A DNA stretch of 64,000 nt from Nocardiopsis sp. NRRL B-16309 (GCF_001279585.1 NZ_LGEC01000114.1:1-64000); one strand, 5' to 3'. Numbered from the stretch's first letter, positions 52,584-61,982 are shown. Notes: generated by a model not told the origin, from the letters alone. Made by a program: numbers and translations.

Positions 52584-53270
52584 ATGGTGGAATCCTCTCG
52601 GATCACGGCCCGGGGCGGGACACGTGCGGACGCCCGGCGCAACCGGGAGCGCGTCCTCGTCGCCGCCCGCGCGGTCTTCGCCGAGCGCGGGATCGACGCC
52701 CCGATGGCGACCGTGGCCCGCCGGGCGGGGGTCGGGGTGGCGACGCTGTACCGCCACTTTCCGACTCGGGACGCTCTGGTCCGGGGCGCGTACGCGCAGC
52801 AGATGCGGACCTGTACGCGGGCGCTCACCGACGCGCTGGCCGCCCCCGACCCGTGGCAGGGGTTCCGACACCTGGTCGAGACGGTCTGCGCGCTGCAACT
52901 GGAGGAACGAGGGTTTCCGGCCGCGTTCGTCGCGGCCTTCCCGGACAGGACCGCGGAGTACACGCGGGCCCGCGACCGCGCCGAACGGGACTTCGCGACC
53001 CTGGTGCGCAGGGCCCAGGAGTCGGGCGCGCTACGGACCGACTTCCACCCTTCCGACATCGCCGTGGTCCTGTTGGCCCACTGCGGTCTGGCGACCGCCC
53101 TACCGGGCGACGGCGCGGCGTCGCGCCGTCTGGTGGCCTACCTGCTCCAGTCGTTCCGTGCCGACGCGGCCAACGAACCGCTGCCCGCCCCGGCCGCTCT
53201 GTCACTGCGCAGTCTGCCGATCACGGCCGACGGCCCCCAGGGGCGGCCCTCCCGATCCTCCCGGCACTGA
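52584..53270 (+). CDS. TetR-family regulator of the divergent oxidoreductase
   Basis: 228 aa. HTH: RRNRERVLVAARAVFAERGI then DAPMATVARRAGVGVATLYR and HFPTRDALV. The C-terminal domain (PWQGFRHLVETVCALQLEER ...) is the type often found controlling nearby oxidoreductases. ATG 52584 (GTG at 52581 also possible) is close to GAGAGA. Short, shared intergenic region and divergent layout support local regulation. Confidence 0.9.
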   Translation: MVESSRITARGGTRADARRNRERVLVAARAVFAERGIDAPMATVARRAGVGVATLYRHFPTRDALVRGAYAQQMRTCTRALTDALAAPDPWQGFRHLVETVCALQLEERGFPAAFVAAFPDRTAEYTRARDRAERDFATLVRRAQESGALRTDFHPSDIAVVLLAHCGLATALPGDGAASRRLVAYLLQSFRADAANEPLPAPAALSLRSLPITADGPQGRPSRSSRH

Positions 53271-53306
53271 CCCGCAACGGCGCCCGCCACGGGGGCGCTG
53301 TGCGCG

Positions 53307-53366
53307 GTACGCACCGGTCCCCCGGAGCGCGCCACGGTGCTCCGGGGGACTCGTTGCCCCTGGGTC
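53307..53366. terminator. Hairpin element, second copy
   Basis: Stem GTCCCCCGGAGC / GCTCCGGGGGAC (53317-53328, 53339-53350) around loop GCGCCACGGT. It is nearly identical over ~60 bases to 44443-44501. Between convergent gene ends, so it can stop both the TetR and the hydrolase transcripts. Confidence 0.82.
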
Positions 53367-54216
53367 AGGAGAGGTTCTTCTGGTCGGTGTCCCAGTCCGG
53401 GTCGGCGCACAGTCCGCAGTCGTCGCCGACGAACTGCTCGCGGGCCTGGGTGTCGCCCTTGAGCCGCCAGTCCAGCCAGGCGGTACCCACCCGGCCGTAC
53501 TCGCCGCCGTCGGGCTCGGCGAAGGTCCCGAAGTGGCCGACGTCGAGGTGGCCCATGAAGGCGGGCAGGCCGCTGGGCAGGTCGTCCCAGTCGTTCAGCG
53601 CGTTCTCGTAGGCGATGTCGCTCGGGCCGCCGGTGAAGTAGGCGATCGGGGCGTGCAGGTGGTCGAGCCGGTTCGGGTCGGCGTCGCTGAACATGCCGCT
53701 GTTCCAGATCACCGTGGTGTCGACGCGGGGGTCGTCGGCCACCTCGTAGGTCTCCAGACCACCGCAGGACTGCCCCATCACCGCGATGTTGTCGGTGTCG
53801 AGCCTGCCCCGGTAGGGGCTGAACAGGCGGGAGTCCTCCCGTACCGCCCAGTCGACGGCCTCGGTGAGCATCTCGGCGTCGGTCTGGCCGGTGCCGCCGG
53901 GACGGCCGTTGGCGATGACCAGGTAACCGTGGGAGGCGAACTCGGTCAGGATGTTCTCGAACCACGTGCCGTCGGCACGGCAGGCGCCGTTGCCCCAGGC
54001 CACGATCGGCAGCCGTTCGTTCTCCGGCAGTTCGACCGGACGGTAGATCGTGTGGTCGCGCAGGCGCCACGTGGTCGTGTACTCGGCGTCATAGGGGCCG
54101 CTGCCGCCCGTGGCCTCGATGGTGTCCGCGGACACCGTGGCGGGGAGGGCGAAAGCGGCGACGACCAGGCCCAGGAGAATGGCCGAGGCCCGGCGAAGGG
54201 AGTGGGACGAGCGCAT
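53365..54216 (-). CDS. Secreted alpha/beta-hydrolase
   Basis: 283 aa with signal peptide (ASAILLGLVVAAFALPATVSA). Nucleophile elbow GQSCGG (Ser in MGQSCGG), oxyanion GNGACRADGTWF, and acid/His residues in GPSDIA and GHLDVGHFGTF. Two Cys near the C-terminus (DDCGLCADP) and one near the N-terminus may form disulfides. Related actinomycete enzymes are extracellular esterases of the chlorophyllase/PETase-like group; substrate unknown. ATG 54216 is preceded by AAGGAG. Confidence 0.82.
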   Translation of the reverse strand: MRSSHSLRRASAILLGLVVAAFALPATVSADTIEATGGSGPYDAEYTTTWRLRDHTIYRPVELPENERLPIVAWGNGACRADGTWFENILTEFASHGYLVIANGRPGGTGQTDAEMLTEAVDWAVREDSRLFSPYRGRLDTDNIAVMGQSCGGLETYEVADDPRVDTTVIWNSGMFSDADPNRLDHLHAPIAYFTGGPSDIAYENALNDWDDLPSGLPAFMGHLDVGHFGTFAEPDGGEYGRVGTAWLDWRLKGDTQAREQFVGDDCGLCADPDWDTDQKNLS

Positions 54217-54452
54217 GTGTCTGCTCCTTGCGGGGGGAAGGGGGACTTTTTCGGAGTCGGCATTGTCGTGCGCCCCCAGAACGAAATATTCGTCCTTGCC
54301 GCGCCCCTGTCAACGATGGACGGAGACGACGCGTCGTTTCACCGATGGTTCGTATTCGTGCCTTTTTCCGCCACCGGAAAAAGGCGATCCGCCGACCAGC
54401 CGTGTCGTCCTGGAGCGGTGCCGCTCCCCCCGCCCGCGTGGCCCCGCCCCGC

Positions 54453-55622
54453 TCAGAGCCGTTCGACGACGGTGGCGTTGGACAGCCCGCCGGCCTCGCA
54501 CATGGCCTGGAGGCCGTAGCGGCCGCCGTGCTCGTGGAGGCCGTGGACGAGGGTGGTCATCAACCGGGCCCCGCTGGCGCCGAGCGGGTGGCCGAGGGCG
54601 ATCGCGCCTCCGTTGACGTTGACGCGGTCCAGGTCGGCGCCGGTCTCGGCGGCCCAGGCCAGCACGACGGAGGCGAAGGCCTCGTTGATCTCGAACAGGT
54701 CGATGTCGTCCATGGACAGTCCGGCCCGGTCCAGGACCCTGCGGGTGGAGGGGATGACCGCGGTGAGCATGTACAGCGGGTCGTCGGCGGCGACGGCGAA
54801 GCTGTGCAGCCGGGCGAGCGGGCGCAGTCCGAGTTCGGCGGCGCGCTGCGCGCTCATGATGAGGACGGCGGCGCTGCCGTCGCTGAGCGGGCTGGCGTTG
54901 CCCGCGGTGACGTCCCAGGTGATCTGCGGGAAGCGGGCGGCGGTGTCCTCGTCGTGGTAGGCGGGACGCAGTGCGGCGAGGGAGTCTGGTGTGCCGCCTT
55001 CGCGGATGCCCTCGTCGGCGGTCAGGCCGCCGATCGGGGCGAGCTGGCCCTCGAAGGCGCCGCGCCGGGTGGCGTCGGCGGCCCGCGCGTGGCTGGTGAG
55101 GGCGAACTCGTCCATCCGCCGCCGGGAGAGGCCCCAGCGCGCGGCGATCAGCTCGGCGGCGACTCCCTGGCCCACCAGCCCCTCCGGGTAGCGCTTGGCG
55201 AATCCCGAGCCGAGCGGGTCGGCCGAGCCGGTCAGGTTCGTGCCCATCGGCACGCGGCCCATCGACTCCACGCCCGCGGCGACGACGATGTCGTAGGCGC
55301 CCGCGATCACCCCCTGGGCGGCGAAGTGGACGGCCTGCTGGCTGCTGCCGCACTGGCGGTCGACGGTGGTGGCGGGGACGGACTCGGGGTATCCGGCGGC
55401 GAGCAGGGCGCGGCGGGTCATGTTCGCCGCCTGTTCGCCGTGCTGGGTGACGACGCCGCCGATGACGTCGTCCACCAGCGCCGGGTCCAGGCCGGTGCGT
55501 TCGACGAGGGCTTCGAGGCTGTGGGCCAGCAGATCGACGGCGTTGACGTCGTGCAGGGCGCCGCTCGGCTTGCCCTTGCCGATGGGCGTGCGTACGGCGT
55601 CGACGATGACTGCTTCGGGCAT
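54453..55622 (-). CDS. Acetyl-CoA C-acyltransferase (thiolase)
   Basis: 389 aa, full length. Catalytic C91 (DRQCGSSQQAV), H345 (GHPLGASG) and C375 (MCEAGGLSNA) all present. The MCEAGG form is typical of FadA-type degradative thiolases. Cleaves 3-ketoacyl-CoA or condenses acetyl-CoA; direction not evident. It follows a TesB-like thioesterase gene on the same strand by 67 bases, so the pair is a small acyl-CoA operon. ATG 55622 has AAGGA. Confidence 0.93.
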   Translation of the reverse strand: MPEAVIVDAVRTPIGKGKPSGALHDVNAVDLLAHSLEALVERTGLDPALVDDVIGGVVTQHGEQAANMTRRALLAAGYPESVPATTVDRQCGSSQQAVHFAAQGVIAGAYDIVVAAGVESMGRVPMGTNLTGSADPLGSGFAKRYPEGLVGQGVAAELIAARWGLSRRRMDEFALTSHARAADATRRGAFEGQLAPIGGLTADEGIREGGTPDSLAALRPAYHDEDTAARFPQITWDVTAGNASPLSDGSAAVLIMSAQRAAELGLRPLARLHSFAVAADDPLYMLTAVIPSTRRVLDRAGLSMDDIDLFEINEAFASVVLAWAAETGADLDRVNVNGGAIALGHPLGASGARLMTTLVHGLHEHGGRYGLQAMCEAGGLSNATVVERL

Positions 55623-55689
55623 GTGCTCGTCCTTCTCTGGTCGGGGTCCCACGGCTTCCGGTGAGTGGTCGCCGTGGCGGTGTCGGGGC

Positions 55690-56463
55690 TCAGGCGGGCA
55701 GGACGCGGCGGAGTTGGCGGCCCTGGGCGGCCAGTTCACCGCGCCGGGTGTGCAGCGTGGTCTCGTCCACGCACAGGTCGGCGGACGCCCAGACCGTGCG
55801 GTGGCGGACCAGGTGCCACGGGGAGTCGTCACGGCAGGGCGCGAAGTGCACCGTCAGTTCCAGGGTCGGTACGGGGACGGGCCGGTTCCAGATGGCGAAG
55901 AGGCCGGGAGGCATCGCGTCGATGAGGACCAGGCGCCTGGCGGGTGTGTCCAGGTGGTCGATGCCGGGGGCCTGCGGCGCGAGCCGGATCCAGGCCTCAT
56001 AGGCGGGGTCGGTTCCGGCGGCGAGCGGGCGGGAGGGGCCGAGCGGTCGGATGTCCACGTGGTCGCCGAAGGGCACCAGTTCGCCCGGCAGCATGAAGCG
56101 GTCCAGGGAGGCGGGGTCGGGGTGCGCCTCCGGGGTCGCCCCGTCTCCGGAACGGACCGTTGAGGGCGAGCCGGGGCCGCGGGAGTAGCGGGCCAGCGCG
56201 GTCGCCCTTCCCTCGATGGCTGCGAGGGCGGACGCGGACCGTCCGGCGCGCAGCTCACGGACGCTGATCCCGGCCGGTCCGGGCGGCACGGCTTCGAGGA
56301 AGTGGGCGGAGAGCGACCCGGGCGTGCCGCCGAGGAGGTCGGTGACCGCCTGTTGCAGGCCTGCGGCCACCAGGCCGCCGTGTGTGCCGCCGAAACCGGC
56401 CCAGCCCTCCGCGAACGCGGTGGGCCACGTTCCTTCACGGAGGGTCTGACTATGTTTTTCCAT
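55690..56463 (-). CDS. TesB-like acyl-CoA thioesterase
   Basis: 257 aa. Double hot-dog pattern: N-terminal THGGLVAAGLQQAVTDLLGG and SVRELRAGRSASALAAIEGR, C-terminal PVPVPTLELTVHFAP then WHLVRHRTVWASADLCVDET. Hydrolyses acyl-CoA; chain length unknown. Its ATG lies inside the right arm of the HxlR operator palindrome, so repressor binding would block both transcription and start-codon use. Followed by the thiolase gene. Confidence 0.8.
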   Translation of the reverse strand: MEKHSQTLREGTWPTAFAEGWAGFGGTHGGLVAAGLQQAVTDLLGGTPGSLSAHFLEAVPPGPAGISVRELRAGRSASALAAIEGRATALARYSRGPGSPSTVRSGDGATPEAHPDPASLDRFMLPGELVPFGDHVDIRPLGPSRPLAAGTDPAYEAWIRLAPQAPGIDHLDTPARRLVLIDAMPPGLFAIWNRPVPVPTLELTVHFAPCRDDSPWHLVRHRTVWASADLCVDETTLHTRRGELAAQGRQLRRVLPA

Positions 56464-56490
56464 AGTCAGGAAGCTAGGAGGCTGACTATG
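56446..56490. promoter_or_regulatory. Three-copy CTGACTATG operator over two divergent starts
   Basis: CTGACTATG at 56446-56454, its inverse CATAGTCAG at 56461-56469 and a second direct copy at 56482-56490. The first pair forms a 9-base-arm palindrome. The thioesterase ATG is in the second copy and the HxlR ATG is in the third, so the regulator very likely acts on itself and the acyl-CoA operon. Confidence 0.8.
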
Positions 56491-57096
56491 GATGTGTCAA
56501 GTCAGACGGGCGCGGTTAGGCTTCGGGGCATGGACATCAAGCTCGACCGCTCCCTCGCCGATCTGCGCTCCTGGCATCCGGACGAGTGCGGCCTGGCGAT
56601 GGCGCTGGACGCCATCGGCCCCCGATCGTCGATGCTGATCCTGCGCGAGGCCCTGCTGTACGGGACCCGCCGGTTCGAGCTCTTCGTCGAGCGTGTCGGC
56701 GTCACCGAGGCGGTCGCCTCGGCCCGCCTCAGACAGCTCACCGAGGCCGGGCTGCTGACCCGGGTGCCCTACAAGGAGCCCGGGAGCCGCACGAGGTACG
56801 AGTACGTCCCCACCGACAAGGGCCGCGACCTCACACCCGTGATGCTGGCGCTGTTGCAGTGGGGATCAAAGCACCTGCAGCCGGAGGGCGCCCCCCTGGC
56901 CGTGGTCGACGACGCCTCCGAACAGCCCGTCCGGGTGGGCTTCGTCGCCCAGGACGGCACCGAGCGCACGCGTGACGACCTGCGCATCCGCCCCACCGAG
57001 CACGCCCGCCGGGCCGCGCGCGCGTCGCGGGCGAGGAGGGCCGCGAAGGAAGCGGCCGACGGCACCGGAGGGGCCCCCGACGGCACGAGGGGATGA
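56488..57096 (+). CDS. HxlR-family transcriptional regulator
   Basis: 202 aa. Winged helix of the HxlR type: CGLAMALDAIGPRSSMLILR, EALLYGTRRFELFVERVGVT, then ARLRQLTEAGLLTRVPYKEP and YVPTDKGRDLTPVMLALLQW. The extra C-terminal Arg/Ala tail is low complexity. ATG 56488 has AGGAGG six bases ahead, better than ATG 56530. Divergent from the thioesterase/thiolase operon and shares the CTGACTATG sites; probably represses it. Confidence 0.88.
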   Translation: MDVSSQTGAVRLRGMDIKLDRSLADLRSWHPDECGLAMALDAIGPRSSMLILREALLYGTRRFELFVERVGVTEAVASARLRQLTEAGLLTRVPYKEPGSRTRYEYVPTDKGRDLTPVMLALLQWGSKHLQPEGAPLAVVDDASEQPVRVGFVAQDGTERTRDDLRIRPTEHARRAARASRARRAAKEAADGTGGAPDGTRG

Positions 57097-57453
57097 AGCG
57101 GCGGCCGGGGTCCGCGCGCCGGCGGCCGTCACGCTCGGGCGGGCGCGGGTCGCCGACCCCCGCGCGGCCGAATCGCCGCGCCCGCCACCGGGGCGACCCG
57201 GCGAACGTTCGCCGCATGGCCCACGGCGCACGATATGGACAACGGAAAAGGCGATTTCAGGACGCTTATCCGATGCCCAGAAGCGTCACTCGACTGCCGA
57301 TCCGACCGATTCCAGCCCGGATATATCCGGGCAAGGCCGAAATTTCGATCGACCTTCTCTGCGGACTTCTCCGCCTCGGAGCATTCGCGTTTTCCACCAC
57401 CCGGTAAGGGCACGGACCCCTGTGGAACAGCACCTCCGAATAAAGGAATCACC
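57097..57453. other. 357-base region upstream of the small secreted protein
   Basis: No gene. A/T content rises after ~57230, and the promoter of the secreted protein is expected there. I see no clear palindrome. Confidence 0.35.
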
Positions 57454-57849
57454 GTGTCGAAATTGACGCGCGCCGCCGCCCTCGCCCTGGGAAGCGTGGC
57501 GCTCGCCACCGTCCTGACGGCTCCGCCGGCACACGCGCAGGAGGCGACCGCGGCCGAGGCCGCCGCGTGCACCTTCTACGCCAACAACCCGTACAAGAGC
57601 GGCTCCAAGACCGTGGCCGCCCGCGCGGGCAGTTCCGGGTGCCCCACGAACTGGACCTTCAACGTCTACCTGGAGAGCTCGCGCTGGTGGGGATGGGCTC
57701 GTGACTCGCACGTCCGCTGGGTCGGCAGCAGCGCGCGCACCCTCTCGGCCGGGTGCGCCGGAACCCATGAGCACCGGCTGCGCATCGTGGGCGACAACGG
57801 CCTGTGGACCTCTAGCAAGTCCAGCAGCGAAGTGACCCTCCACTGCTGA
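57454..57849 (+). CDS. Small secreted cysteine-containing protein
   Basis: 131 aa from GTG 57454 with AAAGGA upstream. Signal peptide (ALALGSVALATVLTAPPAHA). The mature part is beta-rich and Trp/Ser-rich with four Cys (AACTFYAN, SSGCPTNW, SAGCAGTH, TLHC), enough for two disulfides. Family not recognised; resembles small secreted actinomycete proteins of unknown role. A strong hairpin lies 9 bases after the stop. Confidence 0.7.
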   Translation: MSKLTRAAALALGSVALATVLTAPPAHAQEATAAEAAACTFYANNPYKSGSKTVAARAGSSGCPTNWTFNVYLESSRWWGWARDSHVRWVGSSARTLSAGCAGTHEHRLRIVGDNGLWTSSKSSSEVTLHC

Positions 57850-57857
57850 CCGCGTAG

Positions 57858-57914
57858 GGGCGCGCCGCACGGAGGGCGGACCGTCGACGACGGTCGGGGC
57901 CGTGCGGCGCGCCC
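57858..57914. terminator. Nested hairpin terminator
   Basis: Outer arms GGGCGCGCCGCACGG (57858-57872) and complement (57900-57914); inner GACCGTC-GAC-GACGGTC at 57879-57895. Begins 9 bases after the secreted-protein stop. Similar in architecture to the nested hairpin at 32392-32449. Confidence 0.82.
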
Positions 57915-58395
57915 GCGTGCCGGTACGCCCGCCGGTAGGCCCGGTGATCAGGCCGTGCCGGTGCGCGGTTCGGTGTGGTGCTGCCCACGCGTGCACACCG
58001 CCGTGCGCACCACCGTGCACACCGCCGTGCCGACCCAGGTCCGGTTCCGCCCGCGGTTCCGTCGCCGGCACCCGCGGCGGTGTACTCCTCCCCCAGGACG
58101 CCGAACCGGAGGAACGCCTCCCCCTGCCCCCTCCGTCCAGATCGCTCGGGGCGATCTTCCTCACGTTCTCGGACGCCGCCCGCGCGACCGCGTCGTCGAC
58201 CGCGGCGGTCGGGATGGCGGGCCCGTCTCCGGGGCATACTCCACTGCGCGGGTGCGGTGGGCGGACCCGGTGCGTACTCGGGCGGGGCCGGATGGTTATG
58301 GTGCCCCCTGACCTTGTGCGCGGGGGAATCGGACACCGGCAACGGCGCCGCGGGGTCCTACCCCGGCAGGGGAGCAGACTCAGGAGGCAGCCAGC
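57915..58395. other. 481-base region upstream of pyruvate carboxylase
   Basis: No gene. GTGCACACCGCCGTGC occurs at 57991-58006 and 58015-58030 (24-base period). A perfect AGATCGC-TCGGG-GCGATCT hairpin is at 58139-58157. The pyc ribosome site AGGAGG is at the right end. No known riboswitch was recognised. Confidence 0.45.
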
Positions 58396-61300
58396 ATGTT
58401 CCAGAAGATACTCGTGGCCAACCGCGGAGAGATCGCGATCCGCGCGTTGCGCGCGGGCAACGAGTTGCGGGCCAGGACCGTCGCGGTCTTCCCGCACGAG
58501 GACCGCAACTCCCTCCACCGTCTCAAGGCCGACGAGGCCTACCAGATCGGCGAGCAGGGCCACCCGGTGCGCGCCTACCTGTCCGTGGACGAGATCGTGC
58601 GCACCGCGCTGGAGGCGGGGGCGGACGCGGTCTACCCCGGTTACGGCTTCCTGTCGGAGAACCCCGAGCTGGCGCGGGCGTGCCGCGAGGCCGGGATCAC
58701 GTTCGTCGGCCCGCCCGCCGAGGTGCTGGAGCTGACCGGGAACAAGGCCACCGCCGTGGCCGCGGCCCGTGAGGCCGGGGTGCCGGTGCTGGGCTCCTCC
58801 GCGCCGACCACCGACGTCGACGCCCTGGTGGCCGCGTCCGAGGAGATCGGCTTCCCCCTGTTCGTCAAGGCCGTCGCGGGCGGTGGCGGCCGGGGCATGC
58901 GCCGGGTCGACACCCCCGGGGCGCTGCGCGAGTCCATCGAGGCCGCCATGCGCGAGGCCGGCGCGGCCTTCGACGACCCCACGGTGTTCCTGGAGAAGGC
59001 CGTCGTCGAGCCCCGCCACATCGAGGTGCAGATCCTCGCCGACGGCGAGGGCAACGTGATCCACCTCTTCGAGCGGGACTGCTCGGTGCAGCGCCGCCAC
59101 CAGAAGGTGGTCGAGCTGGCGCCCGCGCCCAACCTGGACCCGGAGCTGCGCGACCGCATGTGCGCCGACGCGGTGCGCTTCGCGCGCCGGATCGGCTACC
59201 GCAACGCGGGCACGGTCGAGTTCCTTGTCGACCGGGACGGCAACCACGTCTTCATCGAGATGAACCCGCGCATCCAGGTGGAGCACACGGTGACCGAGGA
59301 GGTCACCGATGTCGACCTGGTCCAGTCGCAGCTGCGCATCGCCGCCGGGGAGACCCTGGACGATCTGGGGCTGAGCCAGGACTCCATCACCCTGCGGGGT
59401 GCCGCGCTGCAGTGCCGGATCACCACCGAGGACCCGGCCAACGGCTTCCGGCCCGACACCGGCACGATCAGCGCCTACCGCTCCCCCGGCGGTTCGGGCA
59501 TCCGCCTGGACGGCGGCACGGCCTCGGCCGGAACCGAGGTCAGCGCCTACTTCGACTCGCTGCTGGTCAAGCTCAGCTGCCGGGGGCGGGACTTCGAGAC
59601 CGCGGTGAGCCGGGCGCGGCGCGCCGTGGCCGAGTTCCGCATCCGCGGTATCGCGACGAACATCCCGTTCCTGCAGGCCGTCCTGGAGGACCCGGACTTC
59701 CAGCAGGGGCGGGTGACCACCTCCTTCATCGAGGAGCGCCCGCAGCTGCTGACCGCCCGGCCCTCGGCGGACCGCGGCACGCGCCTGCTGACCTACCTGG
59801 CCGACGTGACGGTGAACAAGCCGCACGGGGACCGCCCGCACCTGATCGACCCCGTCGCGAAGCTGCCGGAGACCGGGGACGACGCGCCGCGGGCGGGGTC
59901 CAAGCAGAAGCTGGAGGAGCTGGGCCCGGCGGGGTTCGCGCGGTGGCTGCGCTCCTCCGACCGGCTGGGGGTCACCGACACGACCTTCCGTGACGCGCAC
60001 CAGTCGCTGCTGGCCACGCGGGTGCGGACCAAGGACCTGCTCGCCGTGGCGCCCACGGTGGCGCGCACGCTGCCGGACCTGCTGTCGCTGGAGTGCTGGG
60101 GCGGGGCGACCTACGACGTCGCGCTGCGGTTCCTGGCCGAGGACCCCTGGGAGCGGCTGGCCGCGCTGCGCGAGGCGGTGCCCAACATCTGCCTGCAGAT
60201 GCTGCTGCGCGGGCGCAACACGGTCGGCTACACCCCCTACCCCGAGGAGGTGACCTCGGCGTTCGTGCAGGAGGCGTCCGCCACCGGGGTGGACATCTTC
60301 CGGATCTTCGACGCGCTCAACGACGTCGAGCAGATGCGGCCCGCGATCGAGGCCGTCCGGGAGACCGGCACCGGGGTCGCCGAGGTGGCGCTGTGCTACA
60401 CGTCGGACCTGTCCGACCCGGCCGAGAAGCTCTACACGCTGGACTACTACCTGGGGCTGGCCGAGCGCATCGTGCAGGCGGGCGCCCACGTGCTGGCGGT
60501 CAAGGACATGGCCGGTCTGCTGCGCGCTCCGGCGGCCGAGCGGCTGGTCACGGCGCTGCGCCGGGAGTTCGACCTGCCGGTGCACATCCACACCCACGAC
60601 ACCCCGGGCGGGCAGCTGGCCACCTACCTGGCGGCGGTGAACGCGGGCGCCGACGCCGTGGACGGGGCGGTGGCGTCGATGGCGGGCACGACCTCGCAGC
60701 CGTCGCTGTCGGCGATCGTGGCGGCCTTCGACCACTCCGAGCGGTCGACCGGGTTGGACCTGGGCGCGGTGAACGCGCTGGAGCCGTACTGGGAGGCGGT
60801 GCGCCGGGTGTACGCGCCCTTCGAGGCCGGTCTGGCCTCGCCCACCGGGCGCGTGTACACGCACGAGATCCCGGGCGGACAGCTGTCCAACCTGCGCACC
60901 CAGGCGATCGCGCTGGGGCTGGGCGACCGGTTCGAGGACATCGAGGCGATGTACGCGGCGGCCGACCGGATGCTGGGCCGCCTGGTCAAGGTCACGCCCT
61001 CGTCCAAGGTGGTGGGCGACCTGGCCCTGCACCTGGTCGGAGCCGGGGTCTCGCCCGAGGACTTCGAGGCGGACCCGGCCCGGTTCGACATCCCCGACTC
61101 GGTGATCGGCTTCCTGCGGGGCGAGCTGGGCGTGCCGCCCGGCGCCTGGCCGGAGCCGTTCCGCACCAAGGCCCTGCGCGGTCGCGCGGAGGCCCGTCCG
61201 ACCGAGGAGCTGACGGAGGAGGACCGGGTCGGTCTGGCCAAGGACCGGCGCGTGACCCTCAACCGGCTGCTCTTCCCCGGTCCGACCAGGGAGTTCGAGT

Positions 61301-61770
61301 CGCACCGCGCGGCCTACAGCGACACGAGCGTGCTCGCCAGCCCGGACTTCTTCTACGGGCTGCGTGAGGGCGAGGAGCACGTGGTCGACCTGGAGCCGGG
61401 GGTGCGGCTGCTGATCGGTCTGGAGGCGGTCAGCGAGGCCGACGACCGGGGCGTGCGCACGGTGATGACCACGCTCAACGACCAGCTGCGCCCGCTGCAG
61501 ATCCGGGACCGCGCGCTGTCCTCGGCGGTGCGCGAGGCCGAGAAGGCCGACCGGGCCAACCCGGGGCACGTGGCGGTGCCCTTCGCCGGGGTGGTGACGC
61601 TGACGGTCGCCGAGGGCGACGAGGTGGCGGCCGGGGACACGGTGGCCACGATCGAGGCGATGAAGATGGAGGCCTCGATCACCGCGCCCAAGGCCGGAAC
61701 GGTCAAGAGGATCGCGGTCGAGGACGTCCAGCGCGTGGAGGGCGGGGACCTGCTGCTCAGCCTGTCCTGA
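58396..61770 (+). CDS. pyc: Pyruvate carboxylase
   Basis: 1124 aa, single-chain four-domain enzyme. Biotin carboxylase ~1-450 with ATP-grasp (AVAGGGGRGMRRV) and EMNPRIQVEHTVTEEVT. Carboxyltransferase ~530-800 with FRDAHQSLLATR and the metal His in HIHTHDTPGG. C-terminal biotinyl domain with biotin Lys1090 in EAMKMEAS. Makes oxaloacetate from pyruvate and bicarbonate, an anaplerotic step. ATG follows AGGAGG. Strong terminator at 61798. Monocistronic. Confidence 0.97.
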   Translation: MFQKILVANRGEIAIRALRAGNELRARTVAVFPHEDRNSLHRLKADEAYQIGEQGHPVRAYLSVDEIVRTALEAGADAVYPGYGFLSENPELARACREAGITFVGPPAEVLELTGNKATAVAAAREAGVPVLGSSAPTTDVDALVAASEEIGFPLFVKAVAGGGGRGMRRVDTPGALRESIEAAMREAGAAFDDPTVFLEKAVVEPRHIEVQILADGEGNVIHLFERDCSVQRRHQKVVELAPAPNLDPELRDRMCADAVRFARRIGYRNAGTVEFLVDRDGNHVFIEMNPRIQVEHTVTEEVTDVDLVQSQLRIAAGETLDDLGLSQDSITLRGAALQCRITTEDPANGFRPDTGTISAYRSPGGSGIRLDGGTASAGTEVSAYFDSLLVKLSCRGRDFETAVSRARRAVAEFRIRGIATNIPFLQAVLEDPDFQQGRVTTSFIEERPQLLTARPSADRGTRLLTYLADVTVNKPHGDRPHLIDPVAKLPETGDDAPRAGSKQKLEELGPAGFARWLRSSDRLGVTDTTFRDAHQSLLATRVRTKDLLAVAPTVARTLPDLLSLECWGGATYDVALRFLAEDPWERLAALREAVPNICLQMLLRGRNTVGYTPYPEEVTSAFVQEASATGVDIFRIFDALNDVEQMRPAIEAVRETGTGVAEVALCYTSDLSDPAEKLYTLDYYLGLAERIVQAGAHVLAVKDMAGLLRAPAAERLVTALRREFDLPVHIHTHDTPGGQLATYLAAVNAGADAVDGAVASMAGTTSQPSLSAIVAAFDHSERSTGLDLGAVNALEPYWEAVRRVYAPFEAGLASPTGRVYTHEIPGGQLSNLRTQAIALGLGDRFEDIEAMYAAADRMLGRLVKVTPSSKVVGDLALHLVGAGVSPEDFEADPARFDIPDSVIGFLRGELGVPPGAWPEPFRTKALRGRAEARPTEELTEEDRVGLAKDRRVTLNRLLFPGPTREFESHRAAYSDTSVLASPDFFYGLREGEEHVVDLEPGVRLLIGLEAVSEADDRGVRTVMTTLNDQLRPLQIRDRALSSAVREAEKADRANPGHVAVPFAGVVTLTVAEGDEVAAGDTVATIEAMKMEASITAPKAGTVKRIAVEDVQRVEGGDLLLSLS

Positions 61771-61797
61771 CGGTTCCGGAGGCCTCCTGGTCCCGGT

Positions 61798-61836
61798 CCG
61801 GCCGCGCACCGACCCGCCCGGTCGGTGCGCGGCCGG
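61798..61836. terminator. Strong terminator of pyc
   Basis: 17-base perfect stem (CCGGCCGCGCACCGACC and complement) with a 5-base CGCCC loop, 28 bases after the pyc stop. Also lies after the convergent GAP1-like gene, so it may serve both strands. Confidence 0.88.
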
Positions 61837-61982
61837 TTCGTGTCCGCGGCGCCGCGGTCCCGCCCGGCACGTTCCTCACCGCCCTGGACCACCGGGCCCG
61901 GGCTCTCCCCTTCGGGGCGCGGCCGGCCCGGGGCCCGGCGTCGCCAGGCCGCTGGACCACCGGCCCCCGGCCGGCGCGTTCC

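Noticed and set aside
57286..61809. A 1507-codon open frame opposite pyruvate carboxylase
   Set aside because: Long antisense frames are expected in high-GC DNA with strong third-position G/C; no domain is visible and pyc is certain.
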